From positions 1 through 64,000 of the forward strand of contig JAEYBE010000045.1 of assembly GCA_023404495.1 (NCBI GenBank): a stretch of DNA of 64,000 bases. The letters are read 5' to 3'. This stretch comes from Actinomycetes bacterium. GTDB taxonomy: Bacteria > Actinomycetota > Thermoleophilia > Solirubrobacterales > JACPNS01. Positions 8,454 to 15,887 of the stretch are shown piece by piece (the stretch's first letter is position 1; each line of letters starts with the position of its first letter). The notes below the pieces were generated by a model that did not search any database, had not been told where the DNA came from, and was given only the letters and a program-made list of their open reading frames with translations. The position numbers and the translations under genes were made by a program.

Positions 8454-9248
8454 TTAGCGCTTTCGCGAGCGCTTGCGGGGCTCGCGTTCGGAGTCCTTCT
8501 TCAGACGCAGATCTTCCTTGGCGATGCGCTGGAGGATCTTGCCGAACGCCTCTTCTGCCGCCTGGTCCATGTTCACGCGGAACGAGGCGAGCACGGTCTC
8601 GGTGGCCAGCGGGCGCAGGGCCTCGATTGCCTCAACAACGCTTGGAAAACTCTCCGGCGGCAGGCCGGCCTTCTCCTGCGGGCGCACGACGCCGACGTCG
8701 ACCATCTTCGTGAACGCGTCGGCAATCGCGCGCGAGTGATCGTTGACTTTCTTGAAGAGGTCAAACAGCACGTCGACAGGTACGCCGAGCTCGATCGCCT
8801 TGATGCCGGCGCGCAGCAGCGTCGGGCTGAGAACTTCGTAGCGGTCATCGCCGAGCGGGATCGCGAAGCCGAGTTCGACCGACTGCTTGATCATTCGCGA
8901 ATCGATGTCGCCGATCTCCTTGGCCAGATCCGCGAGGCTCATGACCTCCGACTGCTCTTCGGCGAATGGCGTCAGCACCAGGTTGCGCAGATCGCCGATG
9001 TTGTCGCCGGTCTCTTCGGCGCGCTCGACCAGCCGCTGAATCGCGGTCAGATTGAAGCCGCCGGCCTGCAACTGCTGTATTAGTTCAAGCCGGGCGATGT
9101 GGCGTTCGCCGTAAAAGCCGATACGACCCTGTACGTCGGGTGCGGGGAGCAACCCGCGCGACTGGTGCGCACGAATGTTGCGCACAGTCATTCCGGTGTG
9201 CTGCGCCAGTTCGTCAATCGTCAGTTGGTCAGTGGTTTTGGTCGCCAT
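8454..9248 (-). CDS. MerR-family transcriptional regulator
   Basis: 264 aa. The N-terminal winged HTH is typical of MerR (LTIDELAQHTGMTVRNIRAHQ, then GFYGERHIARLELIQQL, residues about 8-68). The rest is a helical C-terminal domain ending in a Lys/Arg-rich tail. No metal-binding Cys cluster is visible, so the ligand is unknown. It is divergent from the membrane-protein gene at 9312. The 63-bp gap contains a 14-bp perfect palindrome in a promoter-like spacer, as expected for a MerR target. Regulation of 9312 and autoregulation are inferred from layout. Confidence 0.88.
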   Translation of the reverse strand: MATKTTDQLTIDELAQHTGMTVRNIRAHQSRGLLPAPDVQGRIGFYGERHIARLELIQQLQAGGFNLTAIQRLVERAEETGDNIGDLRNLVLTPFAEEQSEVMSLADLAKEIGDIDSRMIKQSVELGFAIPLGDDRYEVLSPTLLRAGIKAIELGVPVDVLFDLFKKVNDHSRAIADAFTKMVDVGVVRPQEKAGLPPESFPSVVEAIEALRPLATETVLASFRVNMDQAAEEAFGKILQRIAKEDLRLKKDSEREPRKRSRKR

Positions 9249-9277
9249 CGAGCAGAAATCCTACATTCAAGTCGCAC

Positions 9278-9305
9278 TTGCATGGAACATGATTTCATGT
9301 AACAT
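9278..9305 (+). promoter_or_regulatory. Promoter with embedded palindrome, probable MerR operator
   Basis: A TTGCAT box (9278-9283) and a TAACAT box (9300-9305) are 16 bp apart. Between them is a perfect palindrome, ACATGA-TT-TCATGT (9287-9300). The expected transcription start falls at about 9312, the ATG itself, so the mRNA of the downstream gene may be leaderless. The MerR gene is read from the other side of the same gap. Confidence 0.5.
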
Positions 9306-9311
9306 AGCCGC

Positions 9312-11219
9312 ATGACACTTGCCTCACTTTCCCCCTTTCTGGCTGCTGCCGAGACCGTCGCCCCAGCAGGCGGTGCAGCGCTAAAAGAAGTCTTTATCGC
9401 CACGATCATGGGCGGCGTCGCCTTCGGTGGCGTCGTATTCCTTGCCCTGGGTCACCGCAGCGGCCGCATCCACTGGCTGCAGACAATCGGCGATTTCGCC
9501 GGACGCCAGACCGGCCTGCCGGCGTGGGCCGCGCTGCCGCTGGCGCTCTTGACCGGCTCGTTGCTGGCTGCGGTTTTCGGCCTCTATTGGGACATCTCGC
9601 TGCACCTGAACAACGGTCGCGACGAGGGCCCGCTGGCCAACCCCTCGCACTACTTCATCCTGATCGGTCTGCTCGGCGTCTTCTCCGCCGGCGTGCTCGC
9701 GATCACGATGCCCAAGCCGGGCACCAAACCAAGCCCGTGGGCCGTGCGCCTGGCCGAAGGCTGGTACGCACCGGTCGGCGGCATTCTGATCGCCGTGTCC
9801 GCCGCCTTCGGACTCGTCGGTTTCCCGCTTGACGACCTCTGGCACCGTCTCTTCGGCCAGGACGTGACGCTCTGGGGTCCGACCCACCTCTTGATGCTGA
9901 CCGGCGCCGGGCTCTGCTTGATCGGGGCCTCGGTGCTGCTGACCGAAGGCAGCCTTGCGACCGACCGCGTCCGCGGGGACCGCAAGCCGACTTCGCGCGA
10001 GCGCTTCGTCAGCAAGGGCAGGCGCGCGATGGCCGGCGGCGGATTGCTCGCGGCGCTGTCGATCTACATGGGCGAGTTCGACTACGGAATTGCGCAGTTC
10101 CAGCTCGTCTTCCACCCGCTGATGGCGATGGTCGCCGCCGGCGTGGCACTCGTCTATGCGCGCATGACCGCCGGCAAGGGCGGTGCGGTGCTTGCGGCGT
10201 TGTTCTTCCTGCTCGTGCGCGGCGTGCTCACGCTGATCGTGCATGAGGGTTTTGGCAAGCCGGTTGCCCACTTCCCGATCTTCCTCGGCTGCGCTATCGC
10301 GGTGGAGCTGGTGGGCCTCGCGATGAGCGGCCGCATCGCCAAGAATCCGGTCCAGTTCGGCATCGCATCGGGCGCCGCGATCGGAACCCTCGGCCTGATC
10401 ACCGAATGGGGCTGGAGCCACGTCTGGATGATCTACCCCTGGACCGAGACACTCCTGCCGGAGGGCGCGATCATTGGCTTCCTTGCGGCGATCGCCGGAG
10501 GTTGCATCGGGGCCTGGATGGCCAACTCGCTGATGTTGCGCGCACGGCCGACCGGCGCTCTGCGTTACGCGCCGATCGCGTCATTCTTTGTCGTGATCGT
10601 GCTCGCCGGCTACGGCCTCGTGCAGGATTCGCCCAAGGGCCTGACCGCGACCTTCACCAACACGCCGGCGCAGACCGACAAGGCCGGCACCTGGGTGAAC
10701 ACGACCGTCAAGCTCAACACCACCAAGTTCGACCAGGACCAGAAGTGGGCGAAGCAAATTGCTTGGCAGGGGCCAGGCTTTGTGGTCGCCGATCTCGAGC
10801 AGATCGGCCCCGGCGAGTACCGCACGAGCGAGCCGCTCCCGGCGTTTGGCAAGTGGAAGTCGATGGTGCGCTTCCACAGCGGCAGCTCGATGATGGGCGC
10901 GCCGGTCTTCGAGCCCAACGACCCCGCGATCCCGGCGGCAGAGGTGCCTGCCCTGCCGCTCGTCACTCGCGAGCTCAAGCCCGACCGCGTCGTGCTCCAG
11001 CGCGAGGCGAAGTTTGAGGGCGGCTGGCTGCCGATGCTGGGGTACCTCGTGATGTTCGCCGTCGCAATGCTGCTGCTTGGTCTGCTGGCTTGGGGAATCC
11101 AGCGCATCAGCAAGCCACTGACCGACGAACAGGAGTCAGGCGGGGGTCTTGAGGAGCCGAGCCTCGGACCCGTGCGCAGCAGCGGGCCCAAACCCAGCGG
11201 CACTCCGCGCACCACCTGA
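9312..11219 (+). CDS. Polytopic membrane protein with extracytoplasmic beta-type C-terminal domain
   Basis: 635 aa, family not recognised. About ten hydrophobic helices span residues 25-440. They include conserved-looking polar residues (YWDISLHLNNGRDEG, HYFILIGLLGVFSAG, GPTHLLMLTG). A soluble segment follows (about 445-570) with a pattern that recalls YtkA/FixH-type domains (PGEYRTSEPLPAFGKWKSMV); a final helix (573-600) precedes a short proline-rich tail. His and Asp residues inside the membrane part could bind a metal or haem, but this is speculation. It is divergent from a MerR regulator and shares a promoter region with it. Leaderless start is likely, since there is no Shine-Dalgarno before the ATG. 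Confidence 0.7.
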   Translation: MTLASLSPFLAAAETVAPAGGAALKEVFIATIMGGVAFGGVVFLALGHRSGRIHWLQTIGDFAGRQTGLPAWAALPLALLTGSLLAAVFGLYWDISLHLNNGRDEGPLANPSHYFILIGLLGVFSAGVLAITMPKPGTKPSPWAVRLAEGWYAPVGGILIAVSAAFGLVGFPLDDLWHRLFGQDVTLWGPTHLLMLTGAGLCLIGASVLLTEGSLATDRVRGDRKPTSRERFVSKGRRAMAGGGLLAALSIYMGEFDYGIAQFQLVFHPLMAMVAAGVALVYARMTAGKGGAVLAALFFLLVRGVLTLIVHEGFGKPVAHFPIFLGCAIAVELVGLAMSGRIAKNPVQFGIASGAAIGTLGLITEWGWSHVWMIYPWTETLLPEGAIIGFLAAIAGGCIGAWMANSLMLRARPTGALRYAPIASFFVVIVLAGYGLVQDSPKGLTATFTNTPAQTDKAGTWVNTTVKLNTTKFDQDQKWAKQIAWQGPGFVVADLEQIGPGEYRTSEPLPAFGKWKSMVRFHSGSSMMGAPVFEPNDPAIPAAEVPALPLVTRELKPDRVVLQREAKFEGGWLPMLGYLVMFAVAMLLLGLLAWGIQRISKPLTDEQESGGGLEEPSLGPVRSSGPKPSGTPRTT

Positions 11220-11275
11220 TACCAGAGCTACAAGGCCCGGGGGGCGGGAGCCTTTTCAGGTTCTAGGATTCCCCC

Positions 11276-11347
11276 GGGTCCTTAGCTCAACTGGTAGAGC
11301 ATCGGGCTTTTAACCCGACGGACAGGGTTCGAGTCCCTGAGGACCCA
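11276..11347 (+). tRNA. tRNA-Lys (anticodon TTT)
   Basis: Full cloverleaf: acceptor GGGTCCT pairs with AGGACCC. The D arm is GCTC...GAGC. The anticodon stem CGGG/CCCG encloses loop CTTTTAA, giving anticodon TTT. The T arm is AGGG-TTCGAGT-CCCT. CCA is not encoded. Confidence 0.96.
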
Positions 11348-11495
11348 CTTTGATTCGCTGACTGGCGCGATCTCGTCGATGCTCGCCCGTCAGATTCTCG
11401 GTCACGACCGGAAGGTCGCTCCCTCGAACTGTCGGGCTGCGCGTCGACGATCTCACACCATTCAGCGCCTCAAAGTTTCGTGGGTTGGTTGATGT

Positions 11496-11963
11496 TCAGG
11501 CTTCGACCAGGGCTGCCAGCCGGTCGTACGTCTCGAGCATGCCTTCTTCCATGCCGGTGTCCTTCATTGCTTCCAGCGCTTCGGGCGCGCCGAAGACCGC
11601 TGTTGCCGTGAGGCGAGTGCCCTGCTCTGTTGGCTCGAACTCCATCGTCTCCAGGCTGACGTGGCCGGGGGCTCCCAAGTACTCGAAGGTCTGGACGATG
11701 CGCTCGTTCTCTTTGACTTCGTGGTAGACGCCGCGGAAGGCGTGCTCGGGTTCGCCGCCGTCCTGGCCGACGTGGACGAATCGCCAAGCTCCGCCGGTGC
11801 GGGCGTCGAGTTGCTCGGCGCGGGTCGTGTAGCTGGCCGGGCCCCACCACTGCTCCACCTGTTCTGGCGTGGTGTAGGCGCGGAAGACCTTCTCGGGCGG
11901 CGCGGCCAGCTCGCGTTCCACCCGCAGGTGCTGCTCGTAGTAGGTCACTTTTGATTCGCTCAT
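11496..11963 (-). CDS. SRPBCC / AHSA1-type START-like domain protein
   Basis: 155 aa, one SRPBCC hydrophobic-pocket domain of the AHSA1 (activator of Hsp90 ATPase-like) group. Seen are VERELAAPPEKVFRAYTTPE near the N-terminus, QWWGP, a GGAWRF strand, FRGVYHEV, and the C-terminal helix (GMEEGMLETYDRLAALV). The ORF is open further upstream, but the ATG at 11963 has AGGAG 7-8 nt before it and lies one base after the stop of the ArsR gene. The ArsR-SRPBCC pair is a common actinobacterial arrangement, usually under control of the ArsR protein; the ligand is unknown. Confidence 0.9.
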   Translation of the reverse strand: MSESKVTYYEQHLRVERELAAPPEKVFRAYTTPEQVEQWWGPASYTTRAEQLDARTGGAWRFVHVGQDGGEPEHAFRGVYHEVKENERIVQTFEYLGAPGHVSLETMEFEPTEQGTRLTATAVFGAPEALEAMKDTGMEEGMLETYDRLAALVEA

Positions 11964-11964
11964 C

Positions 11965-12300
11965 TCACTGCTCCTTTGCCAGGTACTCCGCGAGCGAGTC
12001 GATGCGCTGGACGAAGTGCTGCTTGTAGGTCTCCAGTTGATCGATCGCGGCATCGAGCGAACCCTCCACCGGCGAGACGATCTGCTGCTTTCCCGACCGC
12101 CGCTTTGCGATCAGGCCCGAACGCTCGAGCACCTTGAGGTGCTTCGAGACCGCCGCGAGACTCATCTCATAGGGCTCGGCCAGCTCGCTCACTGAGAGTG
12201 GCCTGCGCGCGACGCGCGTGAGGATGTCCCTGCGCACGGGGTCTGCGAGGGAACCGAAGATCGAGTCGAGCGGGGTTGGGGCTGCAATTGATTCAACCAT
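11965..12300 (-). CDS. ArsR-family transcriptional regulator
   Basis: 111 aa winged-helix repressor. Motifs are DSIFGSLADPVRRDILTRVA, LSVSELAEPYEMSLAAVSKH (recognition helix) and LKVLERSGLIAKRRSGKQQ. No metal-binding Cys pair is present, so it is probably not a metal sensor. A start 13 codons upstream (12339) is possible. The ATG at 12300 gives the usual length and start (MVES...) for this subgroup, and a perfect inverted repeat is centred on it. Co-transcribed with the SRPBCC gene, one base downstream. Confidence 0.9.
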   Translation of the reverse strand: MVESIAAPTPLDSIFGSLADPVRRDILTRVARRPLSVSELAEPYEMSLAAVSKHLKVLERSGLIAKRRSGKQQIVSPVEGSLDAAIDQLETYKQHFVQRIDSLAEYLAKEQ

Positions 12301-12310
12301 TTGGTTGAAT
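12291..12310. promoter_or_regulatory. Probable ArsR operator: 8-bp inverted repeat over the start codon
   Basis: Arms ATTCAACC and GGTTGAAT are separated by ATTT (20 bp in all) and are perfectly complementary. The repeat covers the ATG of the ArsR gene at 12300. Autorepression at a leaderless or very short leader transcript is the simplest reading. Confidence 0.6.
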
Positions 12311-12591
12311 GTTAGCCGATCCGCCTCTTTGACGCGCAAGTCGGGGCGCCATTCCTTTGCTATCTAATTTCTCAGCTAACTCTCAGGAACCGCACATGCA
12401 CGCTTAACCGCAATCCGCTTAAATGAACCAGTGAGCACAACGGAGCCGATTCGCCGGTTTGAGCGAGCTTGGCGTCTCGGGTGTGCATCCGGCCTTTGAG
12501 CGAGGGCCAGTTGTTTCAAACCGCTGTGCATGACGGCTCCGGCGCCACGAGGTTTCCCCCTCATCCGCCGGGGCCGTTTCACTTTTGTTGC

Positions 12592-12789
12592 TCAGTGGAT
12601 GCGGTGGCCCTGGTTGCGCAGGCGCTCGGTGTAGGCACGTGCCTCAACCGCTCGCTCGAGCATCTCGGGATCGCGACCGGCGCGGCGCAGGACGTCAGCG
12701 GCCGAGGTCCACGACTCTCCTCGCGTGGTCTGCCGTTCGGCGGCTCTCGCCACGGGCTGCTGCTGATCAATCGGCCGGCGCCAATCCAT
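12592..12789 (-). CDS. Small hypothetical protein (65 aa)
   Basis: ATG to TGA frame with strongly G/C-biased third codon positions, unlike the overlapping frames. The product is charged and helical (SAADVLRRAGRDPEMLERAVEA as two pieces of one amphipathic region) with no signal peptide or Cys. Not recognised. It sits alone between the ArsR/SRPBCC pair and the DoxX gene; the flanking 12311-12591 holds nothing I can name. Coding status is probable rather than certain. Confidence 0.4.
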   Translation of the reverse strand: MDWRRPIDQQQPVARAAERQTTRGESWTSAADVLRRAGRDPEMLERAVEARAYTERLRNQGHRIH

Positions 12790-12865
12790 GCCATTTCTGT
12801 CGGCCGCAGGGCGCGCGTGCTTGAACTAACGCAATGTTGTCCGCGACTTTGGCAGGCGGCGCGGG

Positions 12866-13240
12866 CTAGGCAGCGTCGCGCTGCGTCGCCGCCCAGACCT
12901 GGGCGATGATCGCGAACTGAAGCGGCAGCCGTGCCCACAGTGCCCACGCCGGGAACTGCTTGAAGCGTTCCGGGTTGACCGCCATGTTGATGTTCGCCGG
13001 AAACACGGCGATCAGTAGTGCGATCAGGCCGCGACCGGCGTGCTTTCTGACGCTCGGGATCAGCACGCCCACGCCGCCGAGGAACTCAGCGACTCCCGAA
13101 ACGTAGACGAGCGCCTTCGGATTGGGCAGTCCGCGCGGAACGATCGCGGTGAAAAACTTCTCAAGCCAGAAGTGCGCCGAGCCCGTCGTCATGAACGTGA
13201 GCGCGGTGGCGATCTGCAGCGGTGTCGCGCGGCGAACCAT
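12866..13240 (-). CDS. DoxX-family membrane protein
   Basis: 124 aa with four hydrophobic helices. The pattern fits DoxX/DoxX-like proteins: an early small-residue helix containing TGSAHFWLEKF, then VSGVAEFLGGVGVLIP, a helix with NINMAVNP, and a C-terminal RLPLQFAIIAQVW. Starts further upstream (ATG at 13285, TTG at 13297) are open but would overlap the divergent antiporter gene. The ATG at 13240 leaves a 39-bp divergent gap and is preferred without Shine-Dalgarno support. Function of the family is poorly defined; roles in redox or thiosulfate metabolism are known for some members. Confidence 0.8.
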   Translation of the reverse strand: MVRRATPLQIATALTFMTTGSAHFWLEKFFTAIVPRGLPNPKALVYVSGVAEFLGGVGVLIPSVRKHAGRGLIALLIAVFPANINMAVNPERFKQFPAWALWARLPLQFAIIAQVWAATQRDAA

Positions 13241-13279
13241 CGCCGGGGAGACTACCTGCTTGTTAGCGTCTGCCCCCAG

Positions 13280-14482
13280 GTGCATCTGGCTGATCAACTC
13301 GTCGCGCTGGGCGGAGCCTTTCTGGTGGCCGCGCTGCTCGCGCGCGCCGGCCGTCAGATCGACCTACCGACGATCCCGCTCTTCATCCTCGCCGGAATCC
13401 TCCTCGGTCCCAACACCCCGGGAATCGTGCTCTTTGAGAACCCGGCGGATCTGAAGCTACTGGCGACGCTCGGCCTGATTTTTCTGCTCTTCTACCTGGG
13501 CCTCGAGTTCTCGATGGAACGGCTCGTGGAAGGCGGTGGCAAGCTCGTGGGGATCGGCGCTGCATACATCGCGATCAACGTCGGCGGCGGGTTTGTCTTT
13601 GGCCTGACACTCGGATGGGGCTTCGAAGAGGCGCTCGTGCTGGCCGGGGTGCTCGGCATCTCCTCGAGCGCGATCGCCACGAAGATCCTCGTCGAGCGAA
13701 AGCGAATGGACTACCCCGAGACGCCGCTGATTCTTGGGATCATTGTGATCGAGGATCTCTTCCTCGCGCTCTACCTCGCGGTCGTAACACCAGTGATCTC
13801 CGGTGCCGGCGACACGACCGAGATCGCCAAGGATGTGCTCGTCGGGTTTGTTTTCCTTGCGGCACTGGCCGCCGTCGCCCGCTGGGGAACTGCGATCGTC
13901 GCGCGGCTGCTCAACAGCGACTCAGACGAGTTGTTGATCGTCGCGGTTGTGGGACTGACTGTGCTCGTCTCCGGCATCGCCGAAGAGCTCGGCGTCTCGG
14001 ACGCGATCGGCGCATTCATGGTCGGGCTGATCATCGGCGAAACCGTGCTGCGCGAGCGCGTCGAAACCAAGATCCTTCCGCTGCGCGACCTCTTCGGCGC
14101 TCTCTTCTTCTTTCATTTCGGTCTGCTGCTCGTGCCGGCCGACGTACTCGATCTCGCCCCCCTGGTCGCGATCGCCGTTCTGCTGACGATGCTGCTCAAC
14201 TGGATCGCCGGCGTATTGGCCGCGCGAGTCTCGGAGCTCGGTCGGCTCGAAGCCGCTCGCATCGCGCTGACGGTCTTCGCCCGCGGGGAGTTCGCGCTGA
14301 TTCTGGTCACGCTCGCCGGGACCGCCGGGCTGGACCAGCGGATCTCGTCCTTCACCGCCGGCTACGTCTTCGTGCTGGCGATCATCGGACCGCTGCTTGC
14401 ATCGCGCGCCAAGTACCTGCTGGCGTTTTTCCCGCAACGCTTGTTCCCTGCGGAACGAAGCGCCCCCGAAGGAACCGCCTAG
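13280..14482 (+). CDS. CPA2-family cation/proton antiporter (Kef-type membrane domain)
   Basis: 400 aa, about 12 membrane helices. Characteristic parts are the N-terminal GRQIDLPTIPLFILAGILLG, LGLIFLLFYLGLEFS, GVLGISSSAIATKIL, IVIEDLFLALYLAVV and the late SDAIGAFMVGLIIG. The ion-binding region after SSSA and the acidic pair near IVIEDL fit a Na+ or K+/H+ exchanger. No C-terminal TrkA-N/RCK domain is fused, unlike KefB/KefC. The frame is open to 13040, but the residues before 13280 are hydrophilic and antisense to DoxX. GTG at 13280 starts the first hydrophobic segment. Confidence 0.85.
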   Translation: MHLADQLVALGGAFLVAALLARAGRQIDLPTIPLFILAGILLGPNTPGIVLFENPADLKLLATLGLIFLLFYLGLEFSMERLVEGGGKLVGIGAAYIAINVGGGFVFGLTLGWGFEEALVLAGVLGISSSAIATKILVERKRMDYPETPLILGIIVIEDLFLALYLAVVTPVISGAGDTTEIAKDVLVGFVFLAALAAVARWGTAIVARLLNSDSDELLIVAVVGLTVLVSGIAEELGVSDAIGAFMVGLIIGETVLRERVETKILPLRDLFGALFFFHFGLLLVPADVLDLAPLVAIAVLLTMLLNWIAGVLAARVSELGRLEAARIALTVFARGEFALILVTLAGTAGLDQRISSFTAGYVFVLAIIGPLLASRAKYLLAFFPQRLFPAERSAPEGTA

Positions 14483-14501
14483 TAATCTCCAGGCCAGCCA
14501 C

Positions 14502-14573
14502 GGCCCCATCGTCTAATGGTTAGGACGTCGGCTTTTCAAGCCGAAAACCGGGGTTCGACTCCCCGTGGGGCTA
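14502..14573 (+). tRNA. tRNA-Glu (anticodon TTC)
   Basis: Acceptor GGCCCCA pairs with TGGGGCT (first pair G:U). The anticodon stem CGGC/GCCG encloses TTTTCAA, giving TTC. The T arm is CGGGG-TTCGACT-CCCCG. No encoded CCA. Its last three bases overlap, on the opposite strand, the stop codon of the lipoprotein gene. Confidence 0.95.
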
Positions 14574-15101
14574 CTTGCTCGCCAGCTCTCCAGTGGGAGT
14601 CACGGCAGACCAGGTCGCACCGAAGGACTCCTTGTCGTTGCCAAGCACACTGTCCTCGCCCTGGTCGTCCGAGAAGTAATAGAGCGGGTGTCCGCCGTAG
14701 GTCAGCTGGTTGGAATCCTTCGCGTACTCGACAGCGCCGACCTTCTCGCGTTCGATCGCGCCGGAGATGCTCACGCCGCGCCCGACGATCACCGGCAGCC
14801 ACTTCCAGGCGCACTCGCCGCGACAGTCGAGCGTCTTGCCTGAGTCTGTCCGGAAGGTGTAGAGGGTCCGCTCTTCCTGGCCGGCGATGACTTCGCCGAC
14901 CTTCGACTTCTTGGTCGAAAGCGGCACCGCGCCGTCCGCGTCGGTGATCGTCACCTCGACCGATGCCCCGGGCGCGCCGGTGTACGCGGTCTTGCCCTTG
15001 GGCTTGTCGTCGCCGCCGCAGCCGACCAATGTGATCGCCAGCACGGCGATCAGCAGCAGCCCGCTCAGCTTCGTTCCTTGGCTCATTTTCTCCATGCTCA
15101 T
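14571..15101 (-). CDS. Lipoprotein with COG4315-type secreted repeats
   Basis: 176 aa. Lipoprotein signal peptide with lipobox LVGC (Cys about 28), followed by a Gly/Asp/Lys linker. Two segments show the repeat of COG4315/PF03640 lipoproteins: a LYTFRTDSGKTLDCRGECAW unit with a WLPV motif, and a second GGHPLYYFSDDQ unit. The family is secreted and of unknown function. Starts at ATG 15101, 15095 or 15086 are all possible; the last has GGAG close upstream. The stop codon lies inside the 3' end of tRNA-Glu on the other strand. Confidence 0.85.
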   Translation of the reverse strand: MSMEKMSQGTKLSGLLLIAVLAITLVGCGGDDKPKGKTAYTGAPGASVEVTITDADGAVPLSTKKSKVGEVIAGQEERTLYTFRTDSGKTLDCRGECAWKWLPVIVGRGVSISGAIEREKVGAVEYAKDSNQLTYGGHPLYYFSDDQGEDSVLGNDKESFGATWSAVTPTGELASK

Positions 15102-15115
15102 ATAACAACCGTAAA

Positions 15116-15153
15116 CGAGAAAGGACGCCCTCCCAGGTGGCGCCCTTTCTCTG
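15116..15153 (-). terminator. Candidate hairpin terminator after the TetR gene
   Basis: Arms CGAGAAAGG-A-CGCC (15116-15129) and GGCG-C-CCTTTCTCTG (15139-15153) form a 12-bp stem with one mismatch and a 9-nt loop. It lies about 105 bp beyond the TetR stop and upstream of the lipoprotein. The U tract is weak. Confidence 0.4.
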
Positions 15154-15258
15154 CTCGGTTTCTACTCGGGGGGAGTCGCGCGGGCTGCTCGGTAAAGCCG
15201 CGCCAACCGAAGTGAGATCCTGATTCCACCCGTGGCCGTGGCTGACCTGCCGGCGCGC

Positions 15259-15849
15259 TCACTCTGGCAGCGAAGTTGCAGGTGTCAGCACACGCCACAT
15301 GATCTCGGTGAGGCCCTGCGCCACGCGCGCGGCCTGCTCGTCTGTCGCATCGCGCCCGACCATCTGGTGCAGCGCACGTTCACCGGTCCAGGCCATAACT
15401 TCGGCGATCGTCGCCACCTCCCGATCCGAGAGCCGCGGGTCGCGCTCGCGAATCGCCGGTGCGATTGCGTCGCCGACGGCCTTGATCACGGACTGCCAGT
15501 CCTCGCGCGTCTCGGCGTCGTACTCGGCGAGTTCGATCAGGCTCGAGAGCACACCGGCATGCGCTCGCCAGAGGCTGACAATCTCCTCGGCAGAAGCCGC
15601 GAGCTTCTCGCGTCCGGCGGCTGGCTCGGAAATGAATGTCGCCGTGACCCGCTGGAATTCCCGCAGTTCTGTGGCGGCAAGTCGCGAGACCAGTGCGCGC
15701 TTGTCGCCGAAGTGCAGATAGAACGTCGCGCGAGAAACGCCTGCGGCCTCAACGATCCGATTGACCGACAGTCCCGCCAGCGAAGCGCCGGAATCGAGCA
15801 GTGTGATCGTCGCGTCGAGGATCCGTTGCTCGGTCTCGCCGCTGGTCAT
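15259..15849 (-). CDS. TetR-family transcriptional regulator
   Basis: 196 aa. The N-terminal HTH runs EQRILDATITLLDSG then LSVNRIVEAAGVSRATFYLH, typical of TetR/AcrR; the rest is a helical ligand domain. The ATG at 15849 gives a normal N-terminus. A TTG at 15885, two bases after the P450 stop, is the alternative. It is last in an MMPL-P450-TetR run on the minus strand. A near-perfect palindrome at 17145-17167 is the likely operator, so it probably represses P450 and itself. Ligand unknown. Confidence 0.9.
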   Translation of the reverse strand: MTSGETEQRILDATITLLDSGASLAGLSVNRIVEAAGVSRATFYLHFGDKRALVSRLAATELREFQRVTATFISEPAAGREKLAASAEEIVSLWRAHAGVLSSLIELAEYDAETREDWQSVIKAVGDAIAPAIRERDPRLSDREVATIAEVMAWTGERALHQMVGRDATDEQAARVAQGLTEIMWRVLTPATSLPE

Positions 15850-15887
15850 GCGGCGGTCGATCCGTTGTTGATCGTTGGCGCTCAATT

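Noticed and set aside
12376..12582. 68-aa minus-strand ORF beside the small 12592-12789 gene
   Set aside because: Composition is a mix of Arg/Pro/Ala without codon bias or a start signal.
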